Origin: Corticimicrobacter populi
GTDB taxonomy: Bacteria > Pseudomonadota > Gammaproteobacteria > Burkholderiales > Burkholderiaceae_B
Length of the DNA stretch: 64,000 bases
Direction of reading: 5' to 3'
Assembly: GCF_003123725.1 (NCBI RefSeq)
Contig: NZ_QETA01000003.1
Span: 62,001 to 126,000 of the forward strand
The notes under the pieces are model-generated. The model did not search any database. It saw only the letters and a program-made list of their open reading frames with translations, and had not been told where the DNA came from. The position numbers and the translations under genes were made by a program. Positions 1 to 7,733 of this stretch are shown in pieces; the first letter of the stretch is position 1, and the number at the start of each line of letters is the position of its first letter.

Positions 1-990
1 GTCTACCAACAGTTTCGTGCCCGCTTCAATATGGCTGGCTTTGAGATTGTCGATTGCCCCGCACTGACCAGCGGCGGCAAAACCAGCACCGATATCCATA
101 TGGTGCTGGATATTGTCGATCTCCTGCAGCATGAAGCGCACTACGACGAATTCATCGTTTTTTCCGCCGATGCGGATTTCACGCCAGTATTGCGCCGCCT
201 GCGTCGATGGGACAGACGTACCACCGTGCTGGCGGTCGGATTCCCCTCTGCCGCATATCGCGCCTCGGCAGACCTGCTGATCAATCCCGACGATTTCATC
301 CGCTATGGCCTGGGTATCGACGATGAGCCAGAACCCGCAACGGTGCCCATGGATATCGGCGCTGACGTAGAGGATCTGATCAGATCGCATCTGCAGCAAA
401 CGCAAAGAAACATTTCGTGTGCGCACATGGCCAACCTGATTATCCAGAAGTATCCGCAACTGGCCACAGACTGGAATGGACACGGCACATTCCGAAAATT
501 CTCCGAAACACTGGATATCGAACCATTCACTTTCGAATGGAATGCCTCAGGTGGGCGGTTGCTTGCCGTGGATGCAGATACAGCGGATACCCTTCCCCAC
601 GAAGGCTGGGAAACAACACCGCATCTTTATGACATCGTCAGCCGTATCCACGAAGCCACCGATATCCCCTTGCTGCCGCCTGGCAAATATCGTCTTCTGA
701 TCTCCCTGCTCTCCCGGGATGTGGCATCGCACCCTTTCAATCTCGTGGAAACCAGCAAACGCCTGCGAGATGCCAGCAAGGACGCTGCACAGCCCATCAG
801 CCGCTCGGCCATACAGCATGTGCTGCGCGGCATCCTCTTTCGCGGACACGCCTTCGAGCGTGGTCCCAACGATCCTTCGACACTGCAGCAGAAGCTGACG
901 GACAACATCCGTTCGCTGTGCCTTCGCGAACAGATCATCCTGGACACCGAGACAGAGGCAGCCATCCAGGCCTGGATACCGGCAACCTGA
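1..990 (+). CDS. NYN-domain (LabA/DUF88-like) protein with C-terminal OST-HTH-like domain, 5' partial
   Basis: The reading frame is open from the first base of the window, so the true start lies upstream and 329 residues are visible. The N-terminal part looks like a NYN/LabA-type PIN-like nuclease domain. It has a strand followed by FSADADFTPVLRRLR, the acidic loop that in NYN proteins helps bind the catalytic metal, and then a strand of the form TTVLAVGFP. After about residue 115 comes a segment (DVEDLIRSHLQQ ... FRKFSETL) resembling the OST-HTH/LOTUS domain that often follows bacterial NYN domains and is thought to bind RNA. Known members are presumed RNases, but no substrate can be named from sequence. 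The gene stands alone and is followed by a hairpin with a T-run. Confidence 0.75.
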   Translation, partial: VYQQFRARFNMAGFEIVDCPALTSGGKTSTDIHMVLDIVDLLQHEAHYDEFIVFSADADFTPVLRRLRRWDRRTTVLAVGFPSAAYRASADLLINPDDFIRYGLGIDDEPEPATVPMDIGADVEDLIRSHLQQTQRNISCAHMANLIIQKYPQLATDWNGHGTFRKFSETLDIEPFTFEWNASGGRLLAVDADTADTLPHEGWETTPHLYDIVSRIHEATDIPLLPPGKYRLLISLLSRDVASHPFNLVETSKRLRDASKDAAQPISRSAIQHVLRGILFRGHAFERGPNDPSTLQQKLTDNIRSLCLREQIILDTETEAAIQAWIPAT

Positions 991-1017
991 GCCCCACGTT
1001 TTTGTTACTGCGTTCCG

Positions 1018-1048
1018 GCGCTACCCCTCTGCCAAGGGGGCGCTTTTT
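1018..1048 (+). terminator. Probable intrinsic terminator of the NYN gene
   Basis: A GC-rich stem, CCCCT pairing with AGGGG and an outer GCG/CGC, is followed by TTTTT. It starts 28 bases after the NYN stop codon. The stem has a small bulge, so strength is uncertain. Confidence 0.5.
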
Positions 1049-1067
1049 GCCCAGGAACGGCCCGACG

Positions 1068-1101
1068 AAAAAAAAAGCCGCGATGAACGCGGCTTTTTTT
1101 A
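1068..1101. terminator. Bidirectional intrinsic terminator
   Basis: GCCGCG and CGCGGC form a perfect 6-bp stem with a 5-base loop, preceded by a run of A and followed by a run of T. It can therefore stop transcription on both strands. On the minus strand it lies just after the stop of the 42-residue basic protein. Confidence 0.8.
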
Positions 1102-1117
1102 TTCAGGCGAGTCGATA

Positions 1118-1246
1118 TCAGACGCGCTTGACCTTTTCCAGCATCTTGAAGACGCCCTTGGGGGCGTTGATGAACAGACGCTTGAACGTCTTGCCCAGGC
1201 AACGACGTTCGAGGGTATTGCGACGCGTACGCTTGATTTCAGCCAT
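1118..1246 (-). CDS. Small highly basic protein, 42 residues, unknown function
   Basis: This frame runs from an ATG with GGAG seven bases upstream to a TGA just before a bidirectional terminator. The 42-residue product starts MAEIKRTRRNTLERR and is very rich in Lys and Arg. It has the size and charge of a small ribosomal or RNA-binding protein, but I do not recognise it as a known ribosomal protein; it is not L34 or L36. It is divergent from the L31 gene across 255 bp, and both sides carry the same extended -10 box (TGCTAGAAT). The good ribosome site, own promoter and own terminator argue that it is real. Confidence 0.6.
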   Translation of the reverse strand: MAEIKRTRRNTLERRCLGKTFKRLFINAPKGVFKMLEKVKRV

Positions 1247-1315
1247 GATGAGCTCCGTAAAGACAAGGGCAGACTGGAAAGCGGCCCCGCTTGCTGTTGT
1301 GACGATAAAACGTCG

Positions 1316-1324
1316 ATTCTAGCA
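1316..1324 (-). promoter_or_regulatory. Extended -10 box for the 42-residue basic protein gene
   Basis: On the minus strand the sequence TGCTAGAAT fits an extended -10 (TGnTAnnnT). It lies about 70 bp upstream of the start codon. No strong -35 box is visible, which is common for extended -10 promoters. Confidence 0.4.
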
Positions 1325-1362
1325 TTTCTGCTGGCTTTCATGGAATCTTTTTCATCCGTGTG

Positions 1363-1393
1363 TTGGCAGCGTGCATACAAAAAATGCTAGAAT
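1363..1393 (+). promoter_or_regulatory. Candidate promoter of rpmE2
   Basis: TTGGCA is followed after 19 bp by TAGAAT, which is part of TGCTAGAAT, an extended -10. The spacer is longer than the ideal 17 bp. The initiation point would give a leader of about 100 nt before the L31 start. The mirror-image copy at 1316-1324 serves the divergent gene. Confidence 0.45.
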
Positions 1394-1501
1394 GGGCGGT
1401 TATCTACGGATACGTGGTCAGCCTTGCTGCACCAGCCTGGCAGGCGCAATATTTTCAGCGCGGACCGGCGACCCATTTTCTCAATCAGGAACGTTCATAC
1501 C

Positions 1502-1768
1502 ATGAAAGAAGGCATTCACCCCGAATACCGCGAAGTCGTTTTCCTCGACCAGCAAACCGGCAGCAAGATCATCACCCGTTCGACCGTCAACACGCGCGAA
1601 ACCGTCGAGATCGATGGCAAGAGCTACCCGCTCTTCAAGTGCGACGTGACTGCCGAATCGCACCCCTTCTACACTGGCGCCCAGACCCGCATCGTCGATG
1701 CCGGCCGCGTCGAGAAGTTCCGTGCCCGTTTCGCTCGTACCACCGGCGCAGTCAGCAAGGCTTCCTGA
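1502..1768 (+). CDS. rpmE2: 50S ribosomal protein L31 type B
   Basis: The 88-residue product is the zinc-free (type B) form of ribosomal protein L31, which bridges the large and small subunits. It begins [16 protein letters not shown], the standard start of this family, and lacks the CxxC zinc ribbon of type A L31. The ATG at 1502 is chosen because it matches the family start and is preceded by AGGAACG; an in-frame ATG 78 bp upstream would add an unrelated tail. In many bacteria type B L31 is induced by zinc shortage through Zur, but I see no clear Zur operator here, and many Burkholderiales use it constitutively. A good terminator follows. Confidence 0.95.
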   Translation: MKEGIHPEYREVVFLDQQTGSKIITRSTVNTRETVEIDGKSYPLFKCDVTAESHPFYTGAQTRIVDAGRVEKFRARFARTTGAVSKAS

Positions 1769-1809
1769 TCCGGAACCTGGAAACGCCTTACGGCGTATCC
1801 CGTTGCAAA

Positions 1810-1837
1810 GGCAGCCCCGCAGCGGCTGCCTTTTTTA
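1810..1837 (+). terminator. Intrinsic terminator after rpmE2
   Basis: GGCAGCC and GGCTGCC form a 7-bp stem with a 7-base loop, followed directly by seven T residues broken only by one A. Confidence 0.85.
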
Positions 1838-1861
1838 TTTGAAGTCGGATAAATTAGCGCC

Positions 1862-3592
1862 GTGTCTCCCCTATATCGCTCCACACCGGCCCGCCTGACC
1901 GCCCCGGCCACGACCAAACTGCCGCGCCTGGCGCTGTACGCATTGCTGCTGGCCTATATCGTGGCGGGTCTGTTCATGCGCGACCCCTGGAAAAGTGATG
2001 ACCTGATCGGCATGGCCACCATGCTGGACAATGCCCGCGAAGGGGGACAGGCATGGCTGCTACCGCGCATCGGCGACATGGCTCACGCCCAGAACGGGCC
2101 GCTTTCCGCCTGGGCTGGCGGGCTGTTTGCCGTGCTGTTCGGTGGCTGGCTGGGAGAAGTCACTGCTGCCCGGTTGCCCAATATTCTCTGGTTCCTGCTT
2201 TGCGCCGCAGGCCTCTGGTATGGTGCCTACCTGATCGGCCGCCGGCCCGAGGCCCAGCCGCTGGCCCTGCCCTTCGGCGGCGAGCCCAACGAGCGCGACT
2301 ATGGTCGCATGATTGCCGATGCGGCACTGCTGCTGCTGTTGGCCACGGCCGGCATCCTGATACACGTTCACGAAACCGGCATCGTGCCAGCCCTGCTGGC
2401 CTGCAATGCACTGGCCTTCTACGGCCTGACACGCATGCTCGACAAGCCGCTCAACGGTGCCATCTTCCTGGGGCTCGGTCTGGCCGGCGCATGCCTGGCT
2501 CGAGGCCTGCCCGGCGTGCTACCGCTGCTGCTGGCACTGCCTTTCATTTTCCGTCCCGGCTGCCTGCTGTGGCACAGACTCAAATGGCTGGCCCTCGGCC
2601 TGGCCATCGCTGCCCTGCCCGTCATTGCCTGGCTGCTGGCGGCCAGCGCCCAGGGCGCACGCGGCGAGTACTGGATCGACAGTTGGCTGCAATGGAATCT
2701 TGACTACTATGGCCTGCCCACCTTCAAGGGCAGCATCGGCGGCCTGCGCGACCTGAGCTGGTTCCTGTGGCCTACCTGGCCACTGGCGGCACTGGCTATT
2801 TCGCGCTGGCGCGGCTGGTACAACGCCCCCCACATCGCCATTGCCCTCGGCCTGCTGGCGGCAGGACTGCTGAGCCTGCTGGTCGTGCCAACCCCGGGGG
2901 AGCTTGATTTCATCGCACTGGTCGTGCCAGCGGCAGCACTGGCCGCCTTCTCCCTGCCGACGCTGCGCAGGGGCATCGTCAACACCCTGGACTGGTTCGC
3001 AGTGATGTGCTTCTCGCTCACTGCCGTCACGGTCTGGCTGGGCTGGATTGCCCTGCACCTGGGCTGGCCACCCAAGATCGCGCACAATATCGCCCGTCAG
3101 ACCACCGGCTTCGATCCCTCCATGGACTGGCTGCCCACCCTGCTGGCGATCCTGATCAGCCTGGGCTGGGTTGCACTGCTGCGCTGGCGCTTCAAGGCCC
3201 GCCCGACCGCCCTGTGGCGTGGCACCATCCTCTCGGCTGGCGGCCTGGCCACGACCTGGCTGCTGCTGGTCCTGCTGTGGCTACCGGCCATCGACTATGC
3301 CCGCAGCTATCGAGCCGTTTCCGCCGAGCTGGCGCAGACTGCCGCCCGCGAAATCGGCCCCGGCGAATGCATCCGTGCCGTCAATCTGGGCACCAGCCAA
3401 CGCGCGGCCTTCTACGTGTTCGACAAACAGTCGTTCTCCTACGACAGCCGCTGCAACTTCGTGCTGGTGCAGACCTCCCGCTCCGCCATGGAGGAAGGCC
3501 GGGCTCCGCACGCCGATGCCCAGCACGTACTCTGGGAAGGTGCACGCGCCGCCGACCGGCACGAACTGTTCAGGCTGCTGCGCCTGCGCTGA
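1862..3592 (+). CDS. GT-C family membrane glycosyltransferase (ArnT/PMT-like)
   Basis: This 576-residue polytopic membrane protein has about a dozen hydrophobic helices and resembles the GT-C glycosyltransferases (ArnT, dolichyl-phosphate mannosyltransferase-like). These move a sugar from a polyprenyl-phosphate carrier to lipid or protein on the periplasmic side. The first periplasmic loop holds acidic residues at DPWKSDD (about residues 41-47), the place where GT-C enzymes keep their catalytic Asp/Glu. The start is a GTG; it is needed to include the first helix (LALYALLLAYIVAG). The soluble C-terminus from about residue 480 is periplasmic in the family. The sugar and acceptor are unknown. 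It is followed 16 bp later by a MATE exporter gene and probably shares its transcript. Confidence 0.75.
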   Translation: MSPLYRSTPARLTAPATTKLPRLALYALLLAYIVAGLFMRDPWKSDDLIGMATMLDNAREGGQAWLLPRIGDMAHAQNGPLSAWAGGLFAVLFGGWLGEVTAARLPNILWFLLCAAGLWYGAYLIGRRPEAQPLALPFGGEPNERDYGRMIADAALLLLLATAGILIHVHETGIVPALLACNALAFYGLTRMLDKPLNGAIFLGLGLAGACLARGLPGVLPLLLALPFIFRPGCLLWHRLKWLALGLAIAALPVIAWLLAASAQGARGEYWIDSWLQWNLDYYGLPTFKGSIGGLRDLSWFLWPTWPLAALAISRWRGWYNAPHIAIALGLLAAGLLSLLVVPTPGELDFIALVVPAAALAAFSLPTLRRGIVNTLDWFAVMCFSLTAVTVWLGWIALHLGWPPKIAHNIARQTTGFDPSMDWLPTLLAILISLGWVALLRWRFKARPTALWRGTILSAGGLATTWLLLVLLWLPAIDYARSYRAVSAELAQTAAREIGPGECIRAVNLGTSQRAAFYVFDKQSFSYDSRCNFVLVQTSRSAMEEGRAPHADAQHVLWEGARAADRHELFRLLRLR

Positions 3593-3607
3593 TCCGGACC
3601 GCCCCGC

Positions 3608-4993
3608 ATGAATCACCCTCACGATTCCGCCGGCATCGGTGCCGCCATGCGGCGCATCGTCAAGCAGGCCTGGCCCGTACTGATCTCGCAATGGGCCAGC
3701 ATGGCCTATGCCGTGCTCGATACCGCCATGACCGGCCACGCCTCATCGGATGCGCTGGCGATCATGGGACTTTCGATTTCCGTCTACGTGACCGTGTTCG
3801 TCGGCCTGATGGGCGTCCTGCACGCACTGATTCCGATCCTGGCGCAACACTATGGAGCCGGCCGCCTGCACGAAGTCGGCCGAGCCTGGGGGCAGGGTGT
3901 CTGGCTGGCGCTGGCGCTGTCGGTGCTGGGTATCGCGCTGATGCTGTTCCCGAACATCTGGCTGGCCTTCTCGGGCGACGTCGAGCCTGCCGTACGCCAG
4001 GGTATGGCCAGCTACCTGCAGGCACTGTGCCTGGCCTTGCCCGCCGCACTGGTTTTTCGCACCATCTATGCGCTGGGCACCTCGGTTTCGCGCCCGCAGG
4101 TGGTCATGATCATCAATCTGATCGGCCTGGTCTGCAAGGCCTTCTTCAACTGGCTGCTGATCTACGGCAAATTCGGCCTGCCGGCACTGGGTGCCACCGG
4201 TGCCGGCCTGTCCAGCGCCCTGGTGGCCTGGATCACGCTGGCGCTGGGCTTCGGCTACCTGCGTCGCAATACCTGGTACCTGCAATTCAACCTGACACTG
4301 GGCCGTCCCCGCTGGCGCGACCAGCAGGAATTGCTGCGCCTGGGCCTGCCCATGGGCGGCTCCTACCTGGTGGAAGTCTGCGCCTTCACCTTCATGGCGC
4401 TGCTGGTGGCACGCGAAGGCGTATACGCAGTCGGCGCACAGCAGATCATGTCCAACCTGGCAGCACTCTGCTTCATGATGCCCATGTCGATCGGCGTGGC
4501 CACTGCATCGCTGGCCGCGCAGGCCATCGGTGCCGGTCGCCACGATGCCGCGCGCCGCATTTCATACGCAGGCCTGTCTGCGGCCATCATCGGTGCCGTC
4601 CTGACCGCATTGCTGCTGACCACCCAGCGCGAAACCATCGTGGCGCTCTACACCGACGACGCCGAGGTGGCCGTGATGGCCCTGGCATTGCTGCAGATCA
4701 TCCCGGTCTTCCACCTGTGCGACACGCTGCAATGCGTGAACTCGTATATCCTGCGCGCCTACAAGATTGCGGTAGTGCCGCTGCTGCTGCAGATCGTGGC
4801 TTTGAGCGGCTTTGGCCTGCTGGGCGGCTGGTGGCTGGGTTTCGGCCCCGCCCAGGGTGCCCTGGCGCCATTGACCGACCTGCTGATGGCGGGCGCGCCG
4901 ATAGGTGCCAGTGCGATGTGGCTGATGGCGACGCTGGGATTGCTGCTGTCGGCCACCTTGCTGCATGTCTGGTTCCGGCGCGTGGCACCTTGA
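3608..4993 (+). CDS. MATE family multidrug efflux transporter (NorM-like)
   Basis: This 461-residue protein has the usual MATE length and twelve predicted membrane helices in two related halves. The first half opens with QAWPVLISQWASMAYAVLDTAMTGH, the hallmark region where MATE proteins read P(x)2-(x)n-D(x)2-(V)G. These exporters use Na+ or H+ gradients to expel cationic drugs and dyes across the inner membrane. It lies 16 bp behind the glycosyltransferase gene. The stop codon is only 38 bp from the left repeat of the integrative element, so its native terminator region has been split from the right-hand host flank at 18265. Confidence 0.9.
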   Translation: MNHPHDSAGIGAAMRRIVKQAWPVLISQWASMAYAVLDTAMTGHASSDALAIMGLSISVYVTVFVGLMGVLHALIPILAQHYGAGRLHEVGRAWGQGVWLALALSVLGIALMLFPNIWLAFSGDVEPAVRQGMASYLQALCLALPAALVFRTIYALGTSVSRPQVVMIINLIGLVCKAFFNWLLIYGKFGLPALGATGAGLSSALVAWITLALGFGYLRRNTWYLQFNLTLGRPRWRDQQELLRLGLPMGGSYLVEVCAFTFMALLVAREGVYAVGAQQIMSNLAALCFMMPMSIGVATASLAAQAIGAGRHDAARRISYAGLSAAIIGAVLTALLLTTQRETIVALYTDDAEVAVMALALLQIIPVFHLCDTLQCVNSYILRAYKIAVVPLLLQIVALSGFGLLGGWWLGFGPAQGALAPLTDLLMAGAPIGASAMWLMATLGLLLSATLLHVWFRRVAP

Positions 4994-5018
4994 GGGGGGT
5001 AGCCACGGCGTGAGTTAT

Positions 5019-5047
5019 TTGACCTTCGCATTCGCAATGCGAAGGTC
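5019..5047. repeat. Perfect hairpin palindrome at the left element junction
   Basis: GACCTTCGCATT at 5021-5032 is the exact reverse complement of AATGCGAAGGTC at 5036-5047, with CGC between. If the element is removed in silico, the right host flank supplies AA after the core and the arms grow to 14 bp. The ancestral site would then be a long perfect palindrome between the convergent MATE and orn genes, possibly their shared terminator. Confidence 0.75.
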
Positions 5048-5075
5048 GGGAGTTCGATCCTCCTCCGCTCCACCA
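5026..5075 (+). other. tRNA 3'-half-like sequence at the element edge
   Basis: The sequence reads as the 3' half of a tRNA. It has an anticodon stem TCGCA/TGCGA around the loop TTCGCAA (anticodon CGC, Ala-type), a variable loop AGGTC, and a T arm GGGAG-TTCGATC-CTCCT. An acceptor strand CCGCTCC, discriminator A and an encoded CCA follow. No matching 5' acceptor strand or D arm is present upstream, so it cannot be a working tRNA. It lies on the element side of the core repeat, which suggests the element carries the 3' end of a tRNA gene it once used as its target. Confidence 0.6.
5031..5047 (+). other. attL core repeat
   Basis: TTCGCAATGCGAAGGTC (17 bp) is repeated exactly at 18248-18264, next to the integrase gene. 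The match extends to 19 of 20 bp if the preceding GC[A/G] is included. This is the left boundary of the element. Confidence 0.85.
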
Positions 5076-5156
5076 AAATTCCCAGTTAAAACAAGGCACT
5101 ACGTTTAGCGATGTAGTGCCTTGTTTTGCATTTCAGGGCAGGTTTTGCCACAACAG

Positions 5157-5176
5157 GTGTGGCAAAATTGTGGCAA
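5157..5176 (+). repeat. Left integrase arm-type repeat
   Basis: GTGTGGCAAAATTGTGGCAA is found again, identical, at 18177-18196. Each copy holds two TGTGGCAA units in tandem, and each is preceded by a TGCCACAAC in inverted sense. Lying 110 bp inside attL, it fits an arm-binding site of the tyrosine integrase. Confidence 0.65.
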
Positions 5177-5619
5177 GCCACCGCGCCCCGCAGCGGGTTT
5201 TCGTCACGCGCAATGCATGACAACGCACGAAGCTGTTGCTAACATACCCCCTATCGAGAAATTCGGTTTGCCACGCGCTGAAGACGTTGTGAACGGCTCC
5301 GAGAAAAAAGCAAAGGATGGATGCGGGTAGCGCCGCTCACACTCCACCAAGCGAGAGCCACGGATTGTTCAGCAGCACCCACTGTAAGCGGATCGGTGGG
5401 AACGCCAGAAAGGATGCGCCAAGCATCGCCAGTCGATACCCCCGCCGGTCAGAATGGGGCCGGTTAAACAAAGGTCGGTATCGCCACGGAAAGCGGGCAA
5501 GCAACTTGGGGCACAACCCCACCGAGTCTTTTCCGATGCGATGCCGGTCGCAGCGGCTCAGTAGAGCAAGGGCGTGGTCGGCTAGGTCTGGATTCGGGGC
5601 CGTGGACTCATTCGAACTT

Positions 5620-5637
5620 GACCGACATATGTCGGTC
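5620..5637. promoter_or_regulatory. 18-bp perfect palindrome, likely operator
   Basis: GACCGACATATGTCGGTC is its own reverse complement. It lies 19 bp before the start of the AlpA-like gene and just before its Shine-Dalgarno GGAG. Position and symmetry suggest a dimeric repressor site controlling the replication operon, possibly autoregulation by the AlpA-like protein. Confidence 0.55.
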
Positions 5638-5656
5638 GGGATCGGAGACGTTCGCC

Positions 5657-5959
5657 ATGAAACCTCTGCTCACCGTCGAGCAACTGGCTCAGTACATACA
5701 CAAATCCGTCAACAGCATCCGCAGCGATGCATGCCGCAACCCGCAATCGTTGCCGCCGATCTGCCGCCTGCCCAACACCAAGCGTCTGCTGTGGCGCATG
5801 GAAGACGTGGAAGCATGGCTTGCTGGCCACGTTGCCATCCAGGTTACGGATGCCTCCGCCACACCATCACGCACCACGCGCCGTGGCAGGCCCACCAAAG
5901 CCGAAACCGTCGCCCGCCAGCGCCAGGCGCAGGCCCAGCCAGCATTGGCGCGGGGGTGA
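5657..5959 (+). CDS. AlpA/excisionase-like helix-turn-helix regulator
   Basis: The 100-residue product starts MKPLLTVEQLAQYIHKSVNSIRSD, a winged helix-turn-helix of the AlpA/MerR-like excisionase type; the first 60 residues hold the domain (LTVEQLAQYI ... DVEAWLAGH). The tail is basic, with GRPTKAETVARQ. The ATG at 5657 is preferred because it begins at the domain edge and has GGAG upstream. It lies 3 bp before repA, so it heads the replication operon. Small HTH proteins in this position regulate plasmid rep genes or act as excisionase; which applies here cannot be told. Confidence 0.7.
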   Translation: MKPLLTVEQLAQYIHKSVNSIRSDACRNPQSLPPICRLPNTKRLLWRMEDVEAWLAGHVAIQVTDASATPSRTTRRGRPTKAETVARQRQAQAQPALARG

Positions 5960-5962
5960 GGC

Positions 5963-6829
5963 ATGAAGATCCTCGACTACACGCATATCTTTGAACATGC
6001 CCCGATTGCCAGAGACATGATCTGGCCAGGATTTCAGGCTGGCAAAGTCGGTGCCCTGATCGCGCCTGGCGGCATTGGAAAGAGCACCTGGGCATTGCAG
6101 GCGGCAATGGCCGTTGCGTGCCCTGTTCCTGGTGGTGATCTGCTGAACCTGGCCCCGAGCAAGACCGGCAAGGTGTTCTACCTGGCGGCGGAAGATGACG
6201 CCCTGGAACACCATCACCGTGGCTACGCAATCCGCAAGTACCTGCCAGCGGACGCACGCGCCGCCATCGCCGCGAACTTTGCCTTGTCGCCATGCAGCCG
6301 CTTCAACATCATGGCGAACGATGACTTCACCAGCTTGCAGAAATACACGGAAGGCTACCGCCTGATCGTGCTGGATACGCTCAGCCGCATTCACCAGCTC
6401 GATGAGAACAGCAACGGCGACATGGGCTTCCTGATTGCCCGCCTGGAGTTGCTTGCCAACACCACGGGCGCTGCCGTCCTGTATGTGCATCACACCAGCA
6501 AAAGCAGCGCACGCGATGGCTTGCTCGATCAGCAGCAAGCCGCACGCGGCGCATCGGCCCTGATCGACAACGCCCGCTGGTGCGGCTACCTGGCACGCGT
6601 GACCGAAGATCAGGCCAAACGCTTCATTGACCCGCAAAGCAGCCCTGCCGCGATCGGCGCTGATCGACGCAGCGCGTTCCTCCGTTTGGGAGTATCCAAG
6701 CAGAACAACAACGCCGCACCACTGGCCCAATGGCTGGAACGCCAGGAAGACGGTGTTCTACGCCCCGTATCGCTCCAACAGGCGACAAGCAAGGCGCGTG
6801 ACACCCGGAGGCTTGTCGATGGCTACTAA
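5963..6829 (+). CDS. repA: RepA-like replicative helicase (IncQ type, AAA ATPase)
   Basis: This 288-residue protein resembles RepA of IncQ-type plasmids, a RecA-fold hexameric DNA helicase that unwinds at the plasmid origin. A Walker A loop APGGIGKST is at residues 34-42. The Walker B-like strand YRLIVLDTLSRIHQ and the AVLYVHHTSK segment follow, as in RSF1010 RepA. It starts 3 bp after the AlpA-like gene and overlaps the RepC start by 11 bp, so the three are translated as one operon. The usual third IncQ replication gene, the RepB primase/relaxase, is absent, so replication would need a host primase or is no longer active. Confidence 0.85.
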   Translation: MKILDYTHIFEHAPIARDMIWPGFQAGKVGALIAPGGIGKSTWALQAAMAVACPVPGGDLLNLAPSKTGKVFYLAAEDDALEHHHRGYAIRKYLPADARAAIAANFALSPCSRFNIMANDDFTSLQKYTEGYRLIVLDTLSRIHQLDENSNGDMGFLIARLELLANTTGAAVLYVHHTSKSSARDGLLDQQQAARGASALIDNARWCGYLARVTEDQAKRFIDPQSSPAAIGADRRSAFLRLGVSKQNNNAAPLAQWLERQEDGVLRPVSLQQATSKARDTRRLVDGY

Positions 6830-7703
6830 CCTCACTCACGCCCGTCACGACCCTATGCATTGCCTTGCGCCAGGACTTTTCCGCAGCCTGAAACGCGGCG
6901 ACCGCAAGAAGCTCAAGCTGGATGTGACCTATCGCTATGGCGATAACGAATGCGCCCGCTTCATCGGCTTTGAGCCGCTGGGCGCGGACGATATGCGCTT
7001 GCTCCAGGGCTTGGTGGCACTTGCTGGCCCCAATGGCGTCATTCTCACGGCAGCGCCGACAGGAGACTTGCCGAAGCAATTGCGGCTGGGCCTGTCGCCC
7101 AAGCTCGATGCCAAGGACAGTGACGGTCTGGTGGTGCGGCACCACATCACTCGATTGATGGCAGAAATCGGCTGGGATGATAGTGGCAAGAACATCCTCA
7201 CAGTCAAGGCAAGCCTGGTGCGTATGTCAAACGTGACCGTCATCATCGACAGCGGCCCACATCGCGCCTCTTTCCACTTGATGAGCCATGCGTTCGATGC
7301 CGAGGACGGCAAGCTGTTCGTGTGCCTGAACCCACAGATCGCAGAGGCCGTGCTGGGACACCGACCCCACTCGCGTATCGACCTGAACGAAGTCCGCCGC
7401 CTGAACAGCGACCCGGCCAGGCTGATGCACCAACGCCTATGCGGCTGGATAGACCCAGGCAAGCAAGGCAGCGTGGAACTGGACACGCTCTGCGCCTACA
7501 TCTGGCCCGACGCGGCCAATGCCGAAGCGATGAAGAAACGCCGCCAAGTGACGCGCCGCGCCCTAGTTGAACTGCACAACGTCGGTTGGGGCGTCGATGA
7601 ATACAGCAAGGGGAAATGGATGCTGCGAAGGCCCGCGAAAGGGAAAACTGGCGGCGGTTCAGCCGACGTTGACCGGACTAACGTTCCCCCTTCGCCGGAC
7701 TAA
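6819..7703 (+). CDS. repC: RepC-like replication initiator (IncQ type)
   Basis: The 294-residue product resembles RepC of IncQ plasmids, which binds origin iterons and opens the DNA. The ATG at 6819 has GGAG ten bases upstream and overlaps the end of repA, a typical coupling. The protein has the family's compact winged-helix layout, including HQRLCGWIDPGKQGSVELDTL and a C-terminal basic part. The last codons run into the first of three 22-bp iterons, so gene and origin overlap. Such initiators limit copy number by iteron binding. Confidence 0.85.
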   Translation: MATNLTHARHDPMHCLAPGLFRSLKRGDRKKLKLDVTYRYGDNECARFIGFEPLGADDMRLLQGLVALAGPNGVILTAAPTGDLPKQLRLGLSPKLDAKDSDGLVVRHHITRLMAEIGWDDSGKNILTVKASLVRMSNVTVIIDSGPHRASFHLMSHAFDAEDGKLFVCLNPQIAEAVLGHRPHSRIDLNEVRRLNSDPARLMHQRLCGWIDPGKQGSVELDTLCAYIWPDAANAEAMKKRRQVTRRALVELHNVGWGVDEYSKGKWMLRRPAKGKTGGGSADVDRTNVPPSPD

Positions 7704-7733
7704 CATTCCCCACCCTCCGGACTAACGTTCCCC
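7673..7733 (+). repeat. Three 22-bp iterons, putative oriV
   Basis: The 17-mer CCGGACTAACRTTCCCC occurs at 7673, 7695 and 7717 with an exact 22-bp period. Copies one and three are identical and copy two has one change (CATT for CGTT). The array overlaps the 3' end of repC and is followed by an A-rich stretch. An iteron array plus AT-rich DNA next to repC is the arrangement of an IncQ-type origin. Confidence 0.85.

Larger units (their letters stand above)
5076..5656. other. Gene-free left end of the element
   Basis: About 580 bp lie between the tRNA-like piece and the AlpA-like gene. I see the arm-type repeat at 5157-5176 and an 18-bp palindrome at 5620-5637. A few frames of 60-225 codons exist here but none has a convincing ribosome site or a recognisable product. 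Confidence 0.6.

Noticed and set aside
3007-5013. 668-codon frame over the glycosyltransferase and MATE genes
   Set aside because: Frame-shifted shadow of GC-rich genes; the product is an Arg/Pro/Gly-rich sequence without any domain.
4993-5075. Complete tRNA gene
   Set aside because: Only the 3' half folds. The acceptor partner GGAGCGG or GGGGCGG and any D arm are absent upstream.
5317-5994. 225-codon frame at the left of the element
   Set aside because: It overlaps the AlpA-like gene in another frame, has no ribosome site and gives a low-complexity Arg/His-rich product.
7673-7733. CRISPR array
   Set aside because: The 22-bp period with 17-bp units leaves 5-bp gaps, far too short for spacers. 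The position after repC fits iterons.
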